Shown here piece by piece: positions 35,801 to 50,800 of a stretch of DNA of 64,000 bases. The first letter of the stretch is position 1. Every line of letters begins with the position of its first letter. Below the pieces are notes generated by a model. It saw only the letters and a program-made list of their open reading frames with translations, was not told where the DNA came from and did no database searches. The position numbers and the translations under genes were made by a program. Source of the stretch: Mya arenaria (Eukaryota; Mollusca; Bivalvia; Myida; Myidae); assembly GCF_026914265.1 (NCBI RefSeq), contig NC_069136.1, positions 18,345,715 to 18,409,714 of the forward strand. The letters run 5' to 3'.

Positions 35801-38800
35801 TGCAGTTTTTAACGGCGGTCGTCTTGTAGCAGGGCGGTGTCATTCCCTGGGGGTTAACAGTTAATAAGACCGTTAGTTTAAATAGGTAAATATTCTACGA
35901 TGTAAAATCACTAAATGAACGTCTTCTAGCACGGTGGCACGGCTCCCAGTGGGAGGGGGTGGGGGGTAAGATGCGTAACGTGGCGTCAAATATATTGAAT
36001 TCTACATTTTTTGTACATCTTCCACAGGGTCGGTATGCGTAGGACGTCTTAATCCATATCCTAACATTAGTCATTTTCTTAAGTAAATCATCTCACTGGT
36101 CATGTGGTAAAATAACTTAATATCATCTGAAAAAACTTAAAGATGCACTCTTACTCCCACATTTGATTTACCACAGTTCATAAAATTGTTTATAATTACC
36201 AGAAAGGATGAACAAATGTCATAAACAATGATTCTCATGAAGGATACTGAGTTTAATTTGAAAGAAAGTTGCAGAAAACACGGTATTTCTAACTTATGAG
36301 ACTATAGTTGACCAAAATAAATCGTTTAGCATTCACCTATCATTTGATATTTTTGCGCTTTCTGTTATTAAATACACGGTTACAATATCAGTAATCAATA
36401 TTTTTCATAAATGCATAATTTAGTAATGTAACCAGGCAAGATCACTGAGTTTGAGTTAAACCTTACCTGAACACACGGAATTGTCTCCCTTATTTCTACG
36501 GTACTGCATGACTGATACCCTGTTCCCGCGCGTACGGTCAGGTAGAAGTTTGCGTTGTTTATATGGGGCTTGATGGTCATAGCCCCTAGCCAAGGGCGGT
36601 AGCAGTTGTCAACTGTGGGGATAGTGTTTAAGGTATATCCCTTCAGATAGTTCAGATAAAAATAAACTACTCAATTTTTCAAAATTAACATAGTATTTAA
36701 ACTGTGAAATTTATATCATTACTGGTGCTGTAAACACACTGACACAGATTTCTCGAAGATTTGAGTCGCATTTTTAAGAATTTATATTTTTAATTCTCAT
36801 TTGTGAGTTGTTCTGTCGTGGTTCAAGGTTCAAATCGGAAAGAAACGTTGAACTGATTTAAATCAGTTGTTGTTACTTACGATGTTGAGTAGGGGTTCGG
36901 ATAAGTTTCCTACGACATTGAGTATTGGAAGATATCGGGGTTATGTTTTGTAATCTAAAAAATATTAGGGGGGGGGGGAGATTTTCTTACCTTCAATATT
37001 TACAAATTGAAGGAAGTGGGGCTATGTTGTGTCACCAATAACACATAGTAATAAAGAAACTGGAGGCGTTGTTTTGTTACCAACAACATGAAGTAATAAA
37101 AGAAAGTGGGGGCTATGTTGTGTTACCAACAACACATAGTAAAGAAAGAAAGTGGGGGCTATGTTGTGTTACCAACAACACATAGTAATGAAAGAAAGCG
37201 GGGGCTATGTTGTGTTACCAACAACACATTACTGAATTTGATGTTGAGTAGGGGTTCGGATAAGTTTCCTACGACATTGAGTATTGGAAGATATCGGGGT
37301 TATGTTTTGTAATCTAAAAAATATTAGGGGGGGGGGGGAGATTTTCTTACCTTCAATATTTACAAATTGAAGGAAGTGGGGCTATGTTGTGTCACCAATA
37401 ACACATAGTAATAAAGAAACTGGAGGCGTTGTTTTGTTACCAACAACATGAAGTAATAAAAGAAAGTGGGGGCTATGTTGTGTTACCAACAACACATAGT
37501 AAAGAAAGAAAGTGGGGGTTATGTTGTGTTACCAACAACACATAGTAATGAAAGAAAGTGGGGGCTATGTTGTGTTACCAACAACACATAGTAAAGAAAG
37601 AAAGTGGGGGTTATGTTGTGTTACCAACAACACATAGTAAAGAAAGAAAGTGGGGGTTATGTTGTGTTACCAACAACACATAGTAATGAAAGAAAGTGGG
37701 GGTTATGTTGTGTTACCAACAACACATAGTAATGAAAGAAAGTGGGGGTTATGTTGTGTTACCAACAACACATAGTAATGAAAGAAAGTGGGGGATATGT
37801 TGTGTTACCAACAACACATAGTAATGAAAGAAAGTGGGGGTTATGTTGTGTTACCAACAACACATAGTAATGAAAGAAAGTGGGGGTTATGTTGTGTTAC
37901 CAACAACACATAGTAATGAAAGAAAGTGGGGGGTTATGTTGTGTTACCAACAACACATAGTAATGAAAGAAAGTGGGGGTTATGTTGTGTTACCAACAAC
38001 ACATAGTAATGAAAGAAAGTGGGGGTTATGTTGTGTTACCAACAACACATAGTAATGAAAGAAAGTGGGGGTTATGTTGTGTTACCAACAACACATAGTA
38101 ATGAAAGAAAGTGGGGGGTTATGTTGTGTTACCAACAACACATAGTAATGAAAGAAAGTGGGGGTTATGTTGTGTTACCAACAACACATAGTAATGAAAG
38201 AAAGTGGGGGATATGTTGTGTTACCAACAACACATAGTAATGAAAGAAAGTGGGGGTTATGTTGTGTTACCAACAACACATAGTAATGAAAGAAAGTGGG
38301 GGTTATGTTGTGTTACCAACATCACATACATGTAGTAATAAAAGAAAGTTGGGGGGGGGGGTATGTTGTGTTACCAACAACACATACATGTAGTAATAAA
38401 AGAAAGTGGGGGGTTATGTTGTGTTACCAACAACACAAAGTAATGAAAGAAAGTGGGGGCTATGTTGTGTTACCAACAACACATAGTAATGAAAGAAAGT
38501 GGGGGCTATGTTGTGTTACCAACAACACATAGTAATGAAAGAAAGTGGGGGTTATGTTGTGTTACCAACAACACATAGTAATGAAAGAAAGTGGGGGCGT
38601 TGTTATGTTACCAACAACACATAGTAATGAAAGAAAGTGGGGGTTATGTTGTGTTACCAACAACACATAGTAATGAAAGAAAGTGGGGGTTATGTTGTGT
38701 TACCAACATCACATACATGTAGTAATAAAAGAAAGTTGGGGGGGGGGGGGTATGTTGTGTTACCAACAACACATACATGTAGTAATAAAAGAAAGTGGGG

Positions 38801-41800
38801 GGTTATGTTGTGTTACCAACAACACATAGTAATGAAAGAAAGTGGGGGCTATGTTGTGTTACCAACAACACATAGTAATGAAAGAAAGTGGGGGCTATGT
38901 TGTGTTACCAACAACACATAGTAATGAAAGAAAGTGGGGGTTATGTTGTGTTACCAACAACACATAGTAATGAAAGAAAGTGGGGGTTATGTTGTGTTAC
39001 CAACATCACATACATGTAGTAATAAAAGAAAGTTGGGGGGGGTATGTTGTGTTACCAACAACACATACATGTAGTAATAAAAGAAAGTGGGGGGTTATAT
39101 TGTGTTACCAACAACACATAGTAATGAAAGAAAGTGGGGGCTATGTTATGTTACCAACATCACATACATGTAGTAATAAAAGAAAGTTGGGGGGGGGGGT
39201 ATGTTGTGTTACCAACATCACATACATGTAGTAATAAAAGAAAGTGGGGGGTTATGTTGTGTTACCAACAACACATAGTAATGAAAGAAAGTGGGGGCTA
39301 TGTTATGTTACCAACATCACATACATGTAGTAATAAAAGAAAGTTGGGGGGGGCGGGGGGGGGGCTATGTTGTGTTACCAACAACACATACATGTAGTAA
39401 AGAAAGAAAGTGGGGGTTATGTTGTGTTACCAACAACACATAGTAAAGAAAGAAAGTGGGGGCTATGTTGTGTTACCAACAACACATAGTAAAGAAAGAA
39501 AGTGGGGGCTATGTTGTGTTACCAACATCACATACATGTAGTAATAAAAGAAAGTGGGGGTTATGTTGTGTTACCAACAACACATAGTAAAGAAAGAAAG
39601 TGGGGGCTATGTTGTGTTACCAACAACACATAGTAAAGAAAGAAAGTGGGGGCTATGTTGTGTTACCAACAACACATAGTAAAGAAAGAAAGTGGGGGCT
39701 ATGTTGTGTTACCAACAACACATTAAAGAAAGAAAGTGGGGGGTTATGTTGTGTTTCCAACAACAAAAAGTAATGAAAGAAAGTGGGGTCTATGTTGTGT
39801 TACCAACAACACCTAGTACTGAAAGAAAGTGGAGGTTATGTTGTGTTTCCAACAACACCTAGTAATGAAAGAAACTTGGGGGGTTATGTTGTGTTTCCAA
39901 CAACACAAAGTAATGAAAGGAAGTGGGGGCTATGTTGTGTTACCAACAACACCTAGTACTGAAAGAAAGTGGGGGTTATGTTGTGTTTCCAACAACACCT
40001 AGTAATGAAAGAAAGTGGTGGCTATGTTGTGTTACCAACAACACCTAGCAATGAAAGAAAGTGGGGGCTATGTTGTGTTACCAACAGCACCTAGTACTGA
40101 AAGAAAGTGGGGGTTATGTTGTGTTACCAACAACACATAGTAATGAAAGAAAGTGGGGGGGGGGCTATGTTGTGTTACCAACAACACCTAGTACTGAAAG
40201 AAAGTGGGGGCTATGTTGTGTTACCAACAACACATAGTAAAGAAAGAAAGTGGGGGTTATGTTGTGTTACCAACAACACATAGTAAAGAAAGAAAGTGGG
40301 GGCTATGTTGTGTTACCAACAACACATAGTAATGAAAGAAAGTGGGGGGTTATGTTGTGTTACCAACAACACATAGTAATGAAAGAAAGTGGGGGCTATG
40401 TTGTGTTACCAACAACACATAGTAATGAAAGAAAGTGGGGGGTTATGTTGTGTTACCAACAACACATAGTAATGAAAGAAAGTGGGGGCTATGTTGTGTT
40501 ACCAACAACACATAGTAATGAAAGAAAGTGGGGGCTATGTTGTGTTACCAACAACACATAGTAAAGAAAGAAAGTGGGGGGTTATGTTGTGTTACCAACA
40601 ACACATAGTAAAGAAAGAAAGTGGGGGCTATGTTGTGTTACCAACAACACATAGTAAAGAAAGAAAGTGGGGGCTATGTTGTGTTACCAACAACACATAG
40701 TAAAGAAAGAAAGTGGGGGCTATGTTGTGTTACCAACAACACATAGTAAAGAAAGAAAGTGGGGGCTATGTTGTGTTACCAACAACACATAGTAAAGAAA
40801 GAAAGTGGGGGCTATGTTGTGTTACCAACAACACATAGTAAAGAAAGTGGGGGCTATGTTGTGTTACCAACAACACATAGTAATGAAAGAAAGTGGGGGC
40901 TATGTTGTGTTACCAACAACACATACATGTAGCAATGAAAGAAAGTGGGGGTTATGTTGTGTTACCAACAACACATAGTAATGAAAGAAAGTGGGGGCTG
41001 TGTTGTGTTGCCAACAACACATAGTAATGAAAGAAAGTGGGGATTATGTTGTGATACCAACAACACATAGTAATGAAAGAAAGTGGGGGCTATGTTGTGT
41101 TACCAACAACACATAGTAAAGAAAGAAAGCGGGGGCTATGTTGTGTCACCAACAACACATAGTAAAGAAAGAAAGTTGGGGTTATGTTGTGTCACCAACA
41201 ACACATAGTAAAGAAACAAAGTGGGGATTATGTTGTGATATCAACAACACATAGTAATGAAAGAAAGTGGGGGCTATGTTGTGTTACCAACAACACATAG
41301 TAAAGAAAGAAAGTGGGGGCTATGTTGTGTTACCAACAACACATAGTAATGAAAGAAAGTGGGGGCTATGTTGTGTTACCAACAACACATAGTAAAGAAA
41401 GAAAGTTGGGGTTATGTTGTGTTACCAACAACACATAGTAATGGAAGAAAGTGCGGGTTATGTTGTGTTACCAACAACACATAGTTATGTAAGAAAGTGG
41501 GGGGCTATGTTGTGTTACCAACAACACATAGTAAAGAAAGAAAGTGGGGGCTATGTTGTGTTACCAACAACACATAGTAAAGAAAGAAAGTGGGGGCTAT
41601 GTTGTGTTACCAACAACACATAGTAAAGAAAGAAAGTGGGGGTTATGTTGTGTTACCAACAACACATAGTAAAGAAAGAAAGTGGGGGCTATGTTGTGTT
41701 ACCAACAACACATAGTAAAGAAAGAAAGTGGGGGCTATGTTGTGTTACCAACAACACATAGTAAATAAGAAAGTGGGGGGCTATGTTGTGTTACCAACAA

Positions 41801-44800
41801 CATATATTAATAAAAAAGTGGGGGGGTTATGTTGTGTTACCAACAGCACATAGTAAAGAAAGAAAGTGGGGGGCTATGTTGTGTTACCAACAACACATAG
41901 TAATGAAAAAAGTGGGGGTTATGTTTTGATACAAACAACATAGTAATGAAAGAAAGTGGGGGGGCTATGTTGTGTTACCAACGACATATAGTAAAGAAAG
42001 AAAGTGGGGGCTATGTTGTGTTACCAACAACACATAGTAATGAAAGAAAGTGGGGGGCTATGTTGTGTTACCAACAATACATGGTAAAGAAAGAAAGTGG
42101 GGGCTATGTTGTGTTACCGACAACACATAGTAAAGAAAAAAGTGGGGGCTATGTTGTGTCACCAACAACACATAGTAATGAAAGAAAGTGGGGGCTATGT
42201 TGTGTTACCAACAACACATAGTAAAGAAAGAAAGTGGGAGGCGTTATTGTGTTACCAACAACACATAGTAAAGAAAGAAAGTGGGGGCTATGTTGTGTTA
42301 CCATCAACACATAGTAATGAAAGAAAAAGGGGCTATGTTGTGTTACCAACAACACATAGTAAAGAAAGAAAGTGGGGGCTGTGTTGTGTTGCCAACAACA
42401 TCTAGTAATGAAAGAAAGTGGGGGCTGTGTTGTGTTACCAACAACACATAGTAAAGAAAGAAAGTGGGGGCTATGTTGTGTTACCAACAACACATAGTAA
42501 AGAAAGAAAGTGGGGGCTATGTTGTGTTACCAACAACACATAGTAATGAAAGAAAGTGGGTGCCATGTTGTGTTACCAACAACACATTACTGAAGAAAGT
42601 GGGGGGTTATGTTGTGTTTCCAACAACAAAAAGTAATGAAAGAAAGTGGGGTCTATGTTGTGTTACCAACAACACCTAGTACTGAAAGAAAGTGGAGGTT
42701 ATGTTGTGTTTCCAACAACACCTAGTAATGAAAGAAACTTGGGGCTATGTTGTGTTACCAACAACACCTAGTACTGAAAGAAAGTGGGGGTTATGTTGTG
42801 TTACCAACAACACATAGTAATGAAAGAAAGTGGGGGGTTATGTTGTGTTTCCAACAACACAAAGTAATGAAAGGAAGTGGGGGCTATGTTGTGTTACCAA
42901 CAACACCTAGTACTGAAAGAAAGTGGGGGTTATGTTGTGTTTCCAACAACACCTAGTAATGAAAGAAAGTGGTGGCTATGTTGTGTTACCAAAAACACCT
43001 AGCAATGAATGAAAGTGGGGGCTATGTTGTGTTACCAACAGCACCTAGTACTGAAAGAAAGTGGGGGTTATGTTGTGTTACCAACAACACATAGTAATGA
43101 AAGAAAGTGGGGGGGGGGCTATGTTGTGTTACCAACAACACCTAGTACTGAAAGAAAGTGGGGGTTATGTTGTGTTACCAACAACACATAGTAATGAAAG
43201 AAAGTGGGGGTTATGTTGTGTTACCAACAACACATAGTAATGAAAGAAAGTGGGGGTTATGTTGTGTTACCAACAACACATAGTAATGAAAGAAAGTGGG
43301 GGGTTATGTTGTGTTACCAACAACACATAGTACTGAAAGAAAGTGGGGGTTATGTTGTGTTACCAACAACACATAGTAATGAAAGAAAGTTGGGGGTTAT
43401 GTTGTGTTACCAACAACACATAGTAATGAAATAAAGTGGGGGGCTATGTTGTGTTACCAACAACACCTAGTAATGAAAGAAAGTGGGGGTTATGTTGTGT
43501 TACCAACAACACATAGTAATGAAAGAAAGTTGGGGGTTATGTTGTGTTTCCAACAACACAAAGTAATAAAAGAAAGTGTGGGCTATGTTGTGTTACCAAC
43601 AACACATAGTAATGAAAGAAAGTGGGGGTTATATTGTGTTACCAACAACACATAGTAATGAAAGAAAGTGGGGGTTATATTGTGTTACCAACAACACAAA
43701 GTAATGAAAGAAAGTGGGGGCTATGTTGTGTTACCAACATCACATAGTAATGAAAGGAAGTGGGGGCTATGTTGTGTTACCAACAATACCTAGTAATAAA
43801 AGAAAGTGGGGGGCTATGTTGTGTTACCAACAACACAAAGTTATGAAAGTAAGTGGGGGCTATGTTGTGTTACCAACAACAGATAGTAATGAAAGAAAGA
43901 GGGGGATATGTTATGTTACCAACAACACCTAGTAATGAAAGAATGTGGGGGTTATGTTGTGTTACCAACAACACATAGTAATGAAAGAAAGTGGGGGTTA
44001 TGCTGTGTTACCAACAACACAAAGTAATGAAAGGAAGTGGGGGTTATGTTGTGTTACCAACAACACCTAGTAATGAAAGAAAGTGGGGGCTATGTTGTGT
44101 TACCAACAACACATAGTAATGAAAGAAAGTGGTGGCTATGTTGTGTTACCAAAAACACATAGTAATGAAGAGTGTGGGGGCTATGTTGTGTTACCAACAA
44201 CACCTAGTAATGAAAGAAAGTGGGGGTTATGTTGTGTTTTTACAACACATTGTAATAAAAGAAAGTAGGGGCTATGTTTTTTACCTGCATCATAGGGCAA
44301 TGGAAATAAGTCGGTGGTTTGTTCGTTGCTTACCACAGAGAGTACGTAAATTCCGGAAGGCCGGTGCAAAGACCTGCAACTCCGGGCGGGCTGTCAGGAG
44401 GTGAATCCTTATGTCGATGAGGGCGTCCAACTCTTCCCATGTGCAGTCCGAGGAGTTACGCTTTTTGTTCAAGCTAAAATGTGCATAACTAAATCGACTA
44501 TCCTTGGGAGTGATTGTTATTATATCAATTCTTAAAAACATTATTTGACCGGTGACATGAAGGTGAAATGTGTGATTTTATTTGTATCGTGTGGCTTAGT
44601 TATGTCGTGGCCACGACGTACAAACTTTTCCCCACGACTTTGTGTGTCGTGGCAAGGACTAAACCATTTCGTTTCTACAACTAAGTATGTCGTAGCTAAG
44701 AGATACACATGTAACCTATATAAGCCTTACTTTAACGTTTTTAGAAGTATGAATAAGATTAAAGCTAAATAAAAATTTACGGTTTTTTTTTCTGAATTGA

Positions 44801-47800
44801 AACGGATATTTGTTATGGTACATTGTCCACAAAATACATTTAAACTCAATTGAAAAACATATAATTCGTCCGATATGCAGACGAATGCTGTTGACTGTTT
44901 TGTTCGCATGGTTCGATTTTTCAATAGATAGCATTTGTTTGCCAATTCACTTCAAGCTGTACTCTCACAGACCGACCGTTTTGACAACTCGTTTTTGTTG
45001 TTTTTTTGTCTCGATATTAACCCATTTTTGCGTAAATGTCCCCAAACCAGTGATATAAGATTTTTGAGTAAAGATCAGATTGCAGGTTATCATATTTACG
45101 TTAAAAAAAAAATAAGTTTTATGCAGAACAACTCATTTTTCGTAAAGCGTTAGTGACGCTTTTAGTCATGAAACAATAAACGTTAATATGAAGAAGAAAA
45201 ACTGATCTGATCTTTTGTCAGCAGTATTATATCACTGGTTTTCAAACATTAATGTAAAATTTGGCTCATTCCAAGACATCAAATAAATAATAAAAAGTTG
45301 CTCAAGGGGGTCAATCTGTGAGAGTGCAGCTTGAAGGCAAGAATCCGAATTTGGCAAGTGGCATTTGTATTTTTATTTCAGAATTTTCTCTTTACAAATA
45401 AGATTTGTTATTGGAAATAATAAATACCTGGAGCACGTTTGGTTTAACCCATCGTATGCCGCAGTTGGGTCTGCTGTGCTGATGTTGGCCAGTGATGCTA
45501 GTTCCGCAGTGACATCACCTAACGTTGCGGAGCATGCGCTGTGAGCTTGATTGACCAGCACAGCTGAAAACCAATTGATACCTTCCTTATATACAATACG
45601 CAAGTGGTTTGGTAGTATCAGTCACTGTGCCTCAGTGAAAATTGCTAGTATATTTGCTTTAAAACATATACAACTATTATACGTCTTAAAAAATGTGCAT
45701 CAATGTGCCAATGGGCGATGCAAATCCTGACGCAAGATCAATGTTACAAAACAAACTTGGCTAAAGGACCTAAAACTGGTTCTACATGCACAATATTTGA
45801 GCTCTGTGCCCTGTAAGACCGCGTAAAGCCCTTTCCGCATTAAGCTTTTCTATAAGTGTAAGCTATATAAGTGTAAGCTATATACGCGTGAGCTATGTTT
45901 GTGTGAGTTATATACGTGTAAGTTACATACCTGTGAGCTATATACGTGTGAGCTATATACGTGTGAATTATATATGTGTGAGCTTTAGACGTGTGAGCTA
46001 TATATGTGAGCTAAAAACGTGTGAGCTAAAAACGTGTGAGCTATCGGCGTAACGCATATGGCTCTTGACGTAAGAAGCTATATGATAACAAAAGGCATGC
46101 TAATTCCGCATATCGCTATGGTTTGTTTTGTCGGATAGTTCGTTATATCCAAGTTGTTGTGTTATATCCTACTGTAATTGTGTGTTTGGTGTAACAGCTA
46201 ACGTTAGCAATATACGGGGATACCGTATAAAGCTTCCGTGAGCTATATGCGCTGCAGTTTCATAGAAACAGTTGACATAGAGACATTGAACTCTAGGACG
46301 GATCCCTTTTATGACATCATGTTTTAAATCAAATTAACGGTACATTGCCGCAAGCTCTACTGCATGTTTTTAAATAAAAATTACGTTACATTGCCGCAAG
46401 CTCGACTGCATGTTTTAAATAATTTTACGGTACATTGTCGCAAGCTCTACTGCATGTATTAATTAAAATTTACTGTATATTGCCACAAGCTCTACTGCAT
46501 GTTTTAAATAAAATTCACGGTATATTGAAGAGACATGGTTTATTTCAACATTGATCTGTCAATAAGCTTCGTTATAATTATTTGCATACGTATGGTGGCA
46601 TACTTCTGCCACCAGATAACCATATAACTAACTAGTTAATTAAGTGGTTAACTAGTTACGTAACTAGTTAACCACTTAATTAACTAGTTAGTTATGTGTT
46701 TAACTAGTTACGTAACTAGTTATTTTTTTCAATAAATAAAAGATCATAACGGGAAATAAATTCATGTTAGTGCCTACAACTGCCATTCTTGTATCATTTT
46801 ACCAGCTTAATGTTAAGTGGTTAACTAGTTACGTAACTAGTTGACCAGTTATCACTTATCTATAAATATATATTGCGTAATATTTGGAATACCTGTACTG
46901 TACCATAATCCTTCTTCCGCATCTGCGCGGGAAGTATATCATACATGACATATAGGCTATAGATCGAAGATTCTTGCTGTCTGCACTCGCTCGTGCATTT
47001 ACATACGAAAGGGCTTTTTATATGCACACGGGAGAGCGAGAGGTCAAATGGGACCTACAATGTGAAACCTTCTATGTACCTACTTGTATTATAGTCAAAG
47101 ACCCTACAGATAGGCTTATCCAAATTTAACAAATATTTTCTCTCTTCATCGTGAAATTGTTTAGAAAGCCGCCCCCTGATGAGTGTGTTTTCTCATCATA
47201 TTCAACGTAAAAAGCCAACGGGGGCTTTGTCCGCCATACTCCTGACAAAGTGGCAACCGCCTCTTGGGACCCCTATTTGCCGAAAATCGCACCCCCACAT
47301 TTTCACATCCTGCGAACGGCCATGCATTACGTTAAGGATAGCATACATCAAAGGACCGCTCATTAATCTTCAATTATAATGTGCAAAGAATATCCAGGTG
47401 TGTCGGTAGTTGTCGACCAGGTGAGGCAATTATTGACCGGGTCGTTTGTTTGAACACAAAACTTCATTTATATAAATTTCCTCTTGTTTTTGTGAATTAA
47501 TTTTAGAATACTATTGCAGATGGAATCACACCCATCAACTGAAGATGGTGGTTAATTCCCCCAAAGACTTCGTCTAATGTCTGCGATGACTATTGTATTA
47601 TTGCACCTTTCCGCGTCATTGCACACTGAGCCGGTAGAGAGCGTAGTAAACGAATTCTCTGATCTATTGTTTACTACCGCGGACACGATATTTGGCAAGA
47701 CCGTGGGAAAATCTAAAAGTACATATAAACAATCAAACAAAGGTTGGTTTAATAAGGAATGTTTTGATGACAAACGAGAATTTAAGCGTCGGAGGAATAT

Positions 47801-50800
47801 ATATAATAGAAATAAGACTGACGATAATAGAACAAACTTTATTGCAGCGCGCTCTAGATATAATAAAACCAAAAAGAAGGCATTTATGAAATTTCGAAGA
47901 GAAGAAGGTATAAAGATAAATAACTTGGCATCAAAAAATCCAAGACAGTTCTGGAAAAAAATAAAAGTGAGATCTCGCAAAACGAATGTACTTGCGGATA
48001 CTTTAACATTGGATGACCTGTATACTCATTTCAAAAACTTGGCCGGCGACGGCGTTTCACATCCAAATAATACTCCGAGATACGCAGACCCTAACAGTTC
48101 TAACACGGCTCGAGATGTATTACTCGACACGGAAATAAATGAAACGGAAATAAGAAACGCCATTATGTCCCAAAATAATAATAAATGTGCAGGCATTGAT
48201 CAGATACCAGCCGAAATCTTTAAAGCGTCAATAGATATAATTCTTCCATTTATGAAATCATTGTATAATCATATATTTCTTAATCATGAATACCCTGCAT
48301 CGTGGGGTAGGGGTATAATTGCACCCGTTTTCAAAAAAAGAGATGCAAACGAGGCTAAAAACTATAGAGATATCACCCTTATTAGCATAATAGCTAAGAT
48401 TTACTCGCAAATCCTACTTAACAGGTTAACCAAGTGGTCTGTACAAAATGAAAAACTTACAGAAAATCAATTTGGTTTCCAAAAGGGCAAATCAATCTCA
48501 GACTGTATATTTATCCTACATTCGATCATTATGAAGACTCTGAGTGAGAAGGAAAAATTATACTGTGTGTTTATTGATTATCAGCAATTTTTTGACCGAA
48601 TTGACCACACCTTTCTATGGCAGAAGTTGTTAACTGAAAATGTAAGCGACCACTTTGTTAAAGCTCTTCAAGCGATGTATAACTGTGTCAAATCGTGCGT
48701 CAGATACCAATCGTCGTTGTCCCCCTTCTTTGAAACGACCGGACTTGGTGTTAAACAGGGGGATCCCAGTTCGCCTCTTTTGGCAATGTTTTTCATTAAT
48801 GACCTAATTAACAATATTAACTCAGATTTACCCGGAATAATTACTTTGGAAGATATCAAACTTTTTCTTCTATTCTATGCCGACGATATGGTGCTCTTTG
48901 CTAAATCTCCTGAAAGTCTTAGAAAAATGTTACACGACGTTGAAACCTACTGCAACGCTTGGGGACTAAAAATAAATGTATCAAAAACTAAAGCTATGAT
49001 ATTCGAAAACGGGAGGGCCACGCATGTGAACTTGTATATCTACAATGAACCTATAGAAGTCGTTAATTCATTTAAATATTTGGGAATAAACCTTTTTAAG
49101 AACGGCAATTTCAACAGGTCTCAAAAAATGATTGCAGAGCACGCATCGTTTTCTCTTATTAAGCTATACCAGATATTTAATACCGTTGAATTACCTATTC
49201 ATCAAAAAGTAAAATTGTTTGATGTTTTAGTAGGCTCTATTCTGAATTTTTGCTCGGAAATATGGGGAATGAATCCCGCAACGGATATAGAAATGATTCA
49301 TGTGAGGTTTTTGCGTTATATTTTGGGAGCTAAAAAATCGACGAATCTCAGTGCTTTGTACGGTGAATTAGGAAGGGTTCCTCTTTCTATTTACAGAAAA
49401 GTTAATTTAATTAAATATTGGAATAAGGTTATTTCACTTAAGGACAACAGTCTCGTTAAACGCACATATAAGCTTCTACGAAGGGACGATTTCGACAATA
49501 AGACATACAAAAATAAAAATTGGGCTTCTCAAGTTAAAACTATTTTGAACGAGTACGGCTTCTCCGATATTTGGATAAATGAGTCTATAGATATTTACAC
49601 ACTAGAAGTAATTAAGAGGAGAATAATGGATAAGTATTGCCAAAGCTGGTATTCTGAGATAAATAAGTCGCCTAGACTAAGAACGTATGCTATTTTTAAG
49701 CACACTTTTATACGAGAAAAATATTTAGATGTAATTCATGAATACAAATTCCGACATGCTTTAGCAAGATTTAGAATTTCCTCTCACAGATTGGGTATTG
49801 AGATTGGCAGGTATACCAACACTATGCAACATGAATCAGATAGAATCAGAATATCATTTTCTACTTGTCTGCCCAAAATATAGAGACCTAAGAGTTAAAT
49901 TTTTTAAACCATACTACTGTCACTGGCCTAATATTAACACATTTGAAAATATTATGAATAGTAATCATAGAACAACAATATACAATTTGTCAAAATTTAT
50001 TTTCTTTGCTACTCAGCGTAGACACTCTTTATTAAATTAAACGTCTTTTTTTATATTTATGATAATGCCTACAAATGTTTACTGTTAATGTTACTAACAT
50101 TTATTCAATTGTCGCAGGATGTTACATCTTTCCTGTTTGTTTATACTCTTGAAAATTTTCAATGTACATGTACATGTACTTTTCTCCATTCACTGTTTGT
50201 TTTTGCTAAAAACGTTGTATAATGTTTTCATGCAATAAACATATACATACATACAATACACGAAAATACACACGACTAAAGTGTGACTGTGTATCAATGC
50301 CATGGAGCAAAACAATGCTATTTATAGATAAGTGATAACTGGTTAACTAGTTACGTAACTAGTTAATCACTTAAATAACTAGTTAGTTATGTAGTTAATT
50401 AGTTAAGTAACTAGTTAATCACTTAAATAACTAGTTAGTTATGTAGTTAACTAGTAACGTAACTAGTTAACCACCTACCACTTATCATAAATATATCGCT
50501 AACTGGTAAGTGATTAACTAGTTACGTAACTAGTTAATCACTTAACTAACTAGTTAATTATTTGGTTAGCTAGTTACGTTACTAGTTAATTAACTAGTTA
50601 GTTATATGGTTATCTGGTGGCAGAAGTATGCCACCATACATACGGAATGCTATTATTGGGGATAGTTGTAATTTGAGAGCCCTTAAAAATGTGACTTGAA
50701 AAGCAGTGTTATAATTACGAGGTATACATAATGAAGTTTATAAATTGCTTTTGAAAATTTTGCGCTGCGATAATATTTCCTTGTTAAAGGCGCACAATAA

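Noticed and set aside
37010..44280. CRISPR-like regular array
   Set aside because: The units are contiguous with no unique spacers, and the DNA is clearly from an intron-bearing eukaryote.
37106..44404. Many frames containing CYQQHIV and GGYVVLPTTHS
   Set aside because: The 46-bp satellite is read in all frames in turn. All end at the same repeat-encoded stop.
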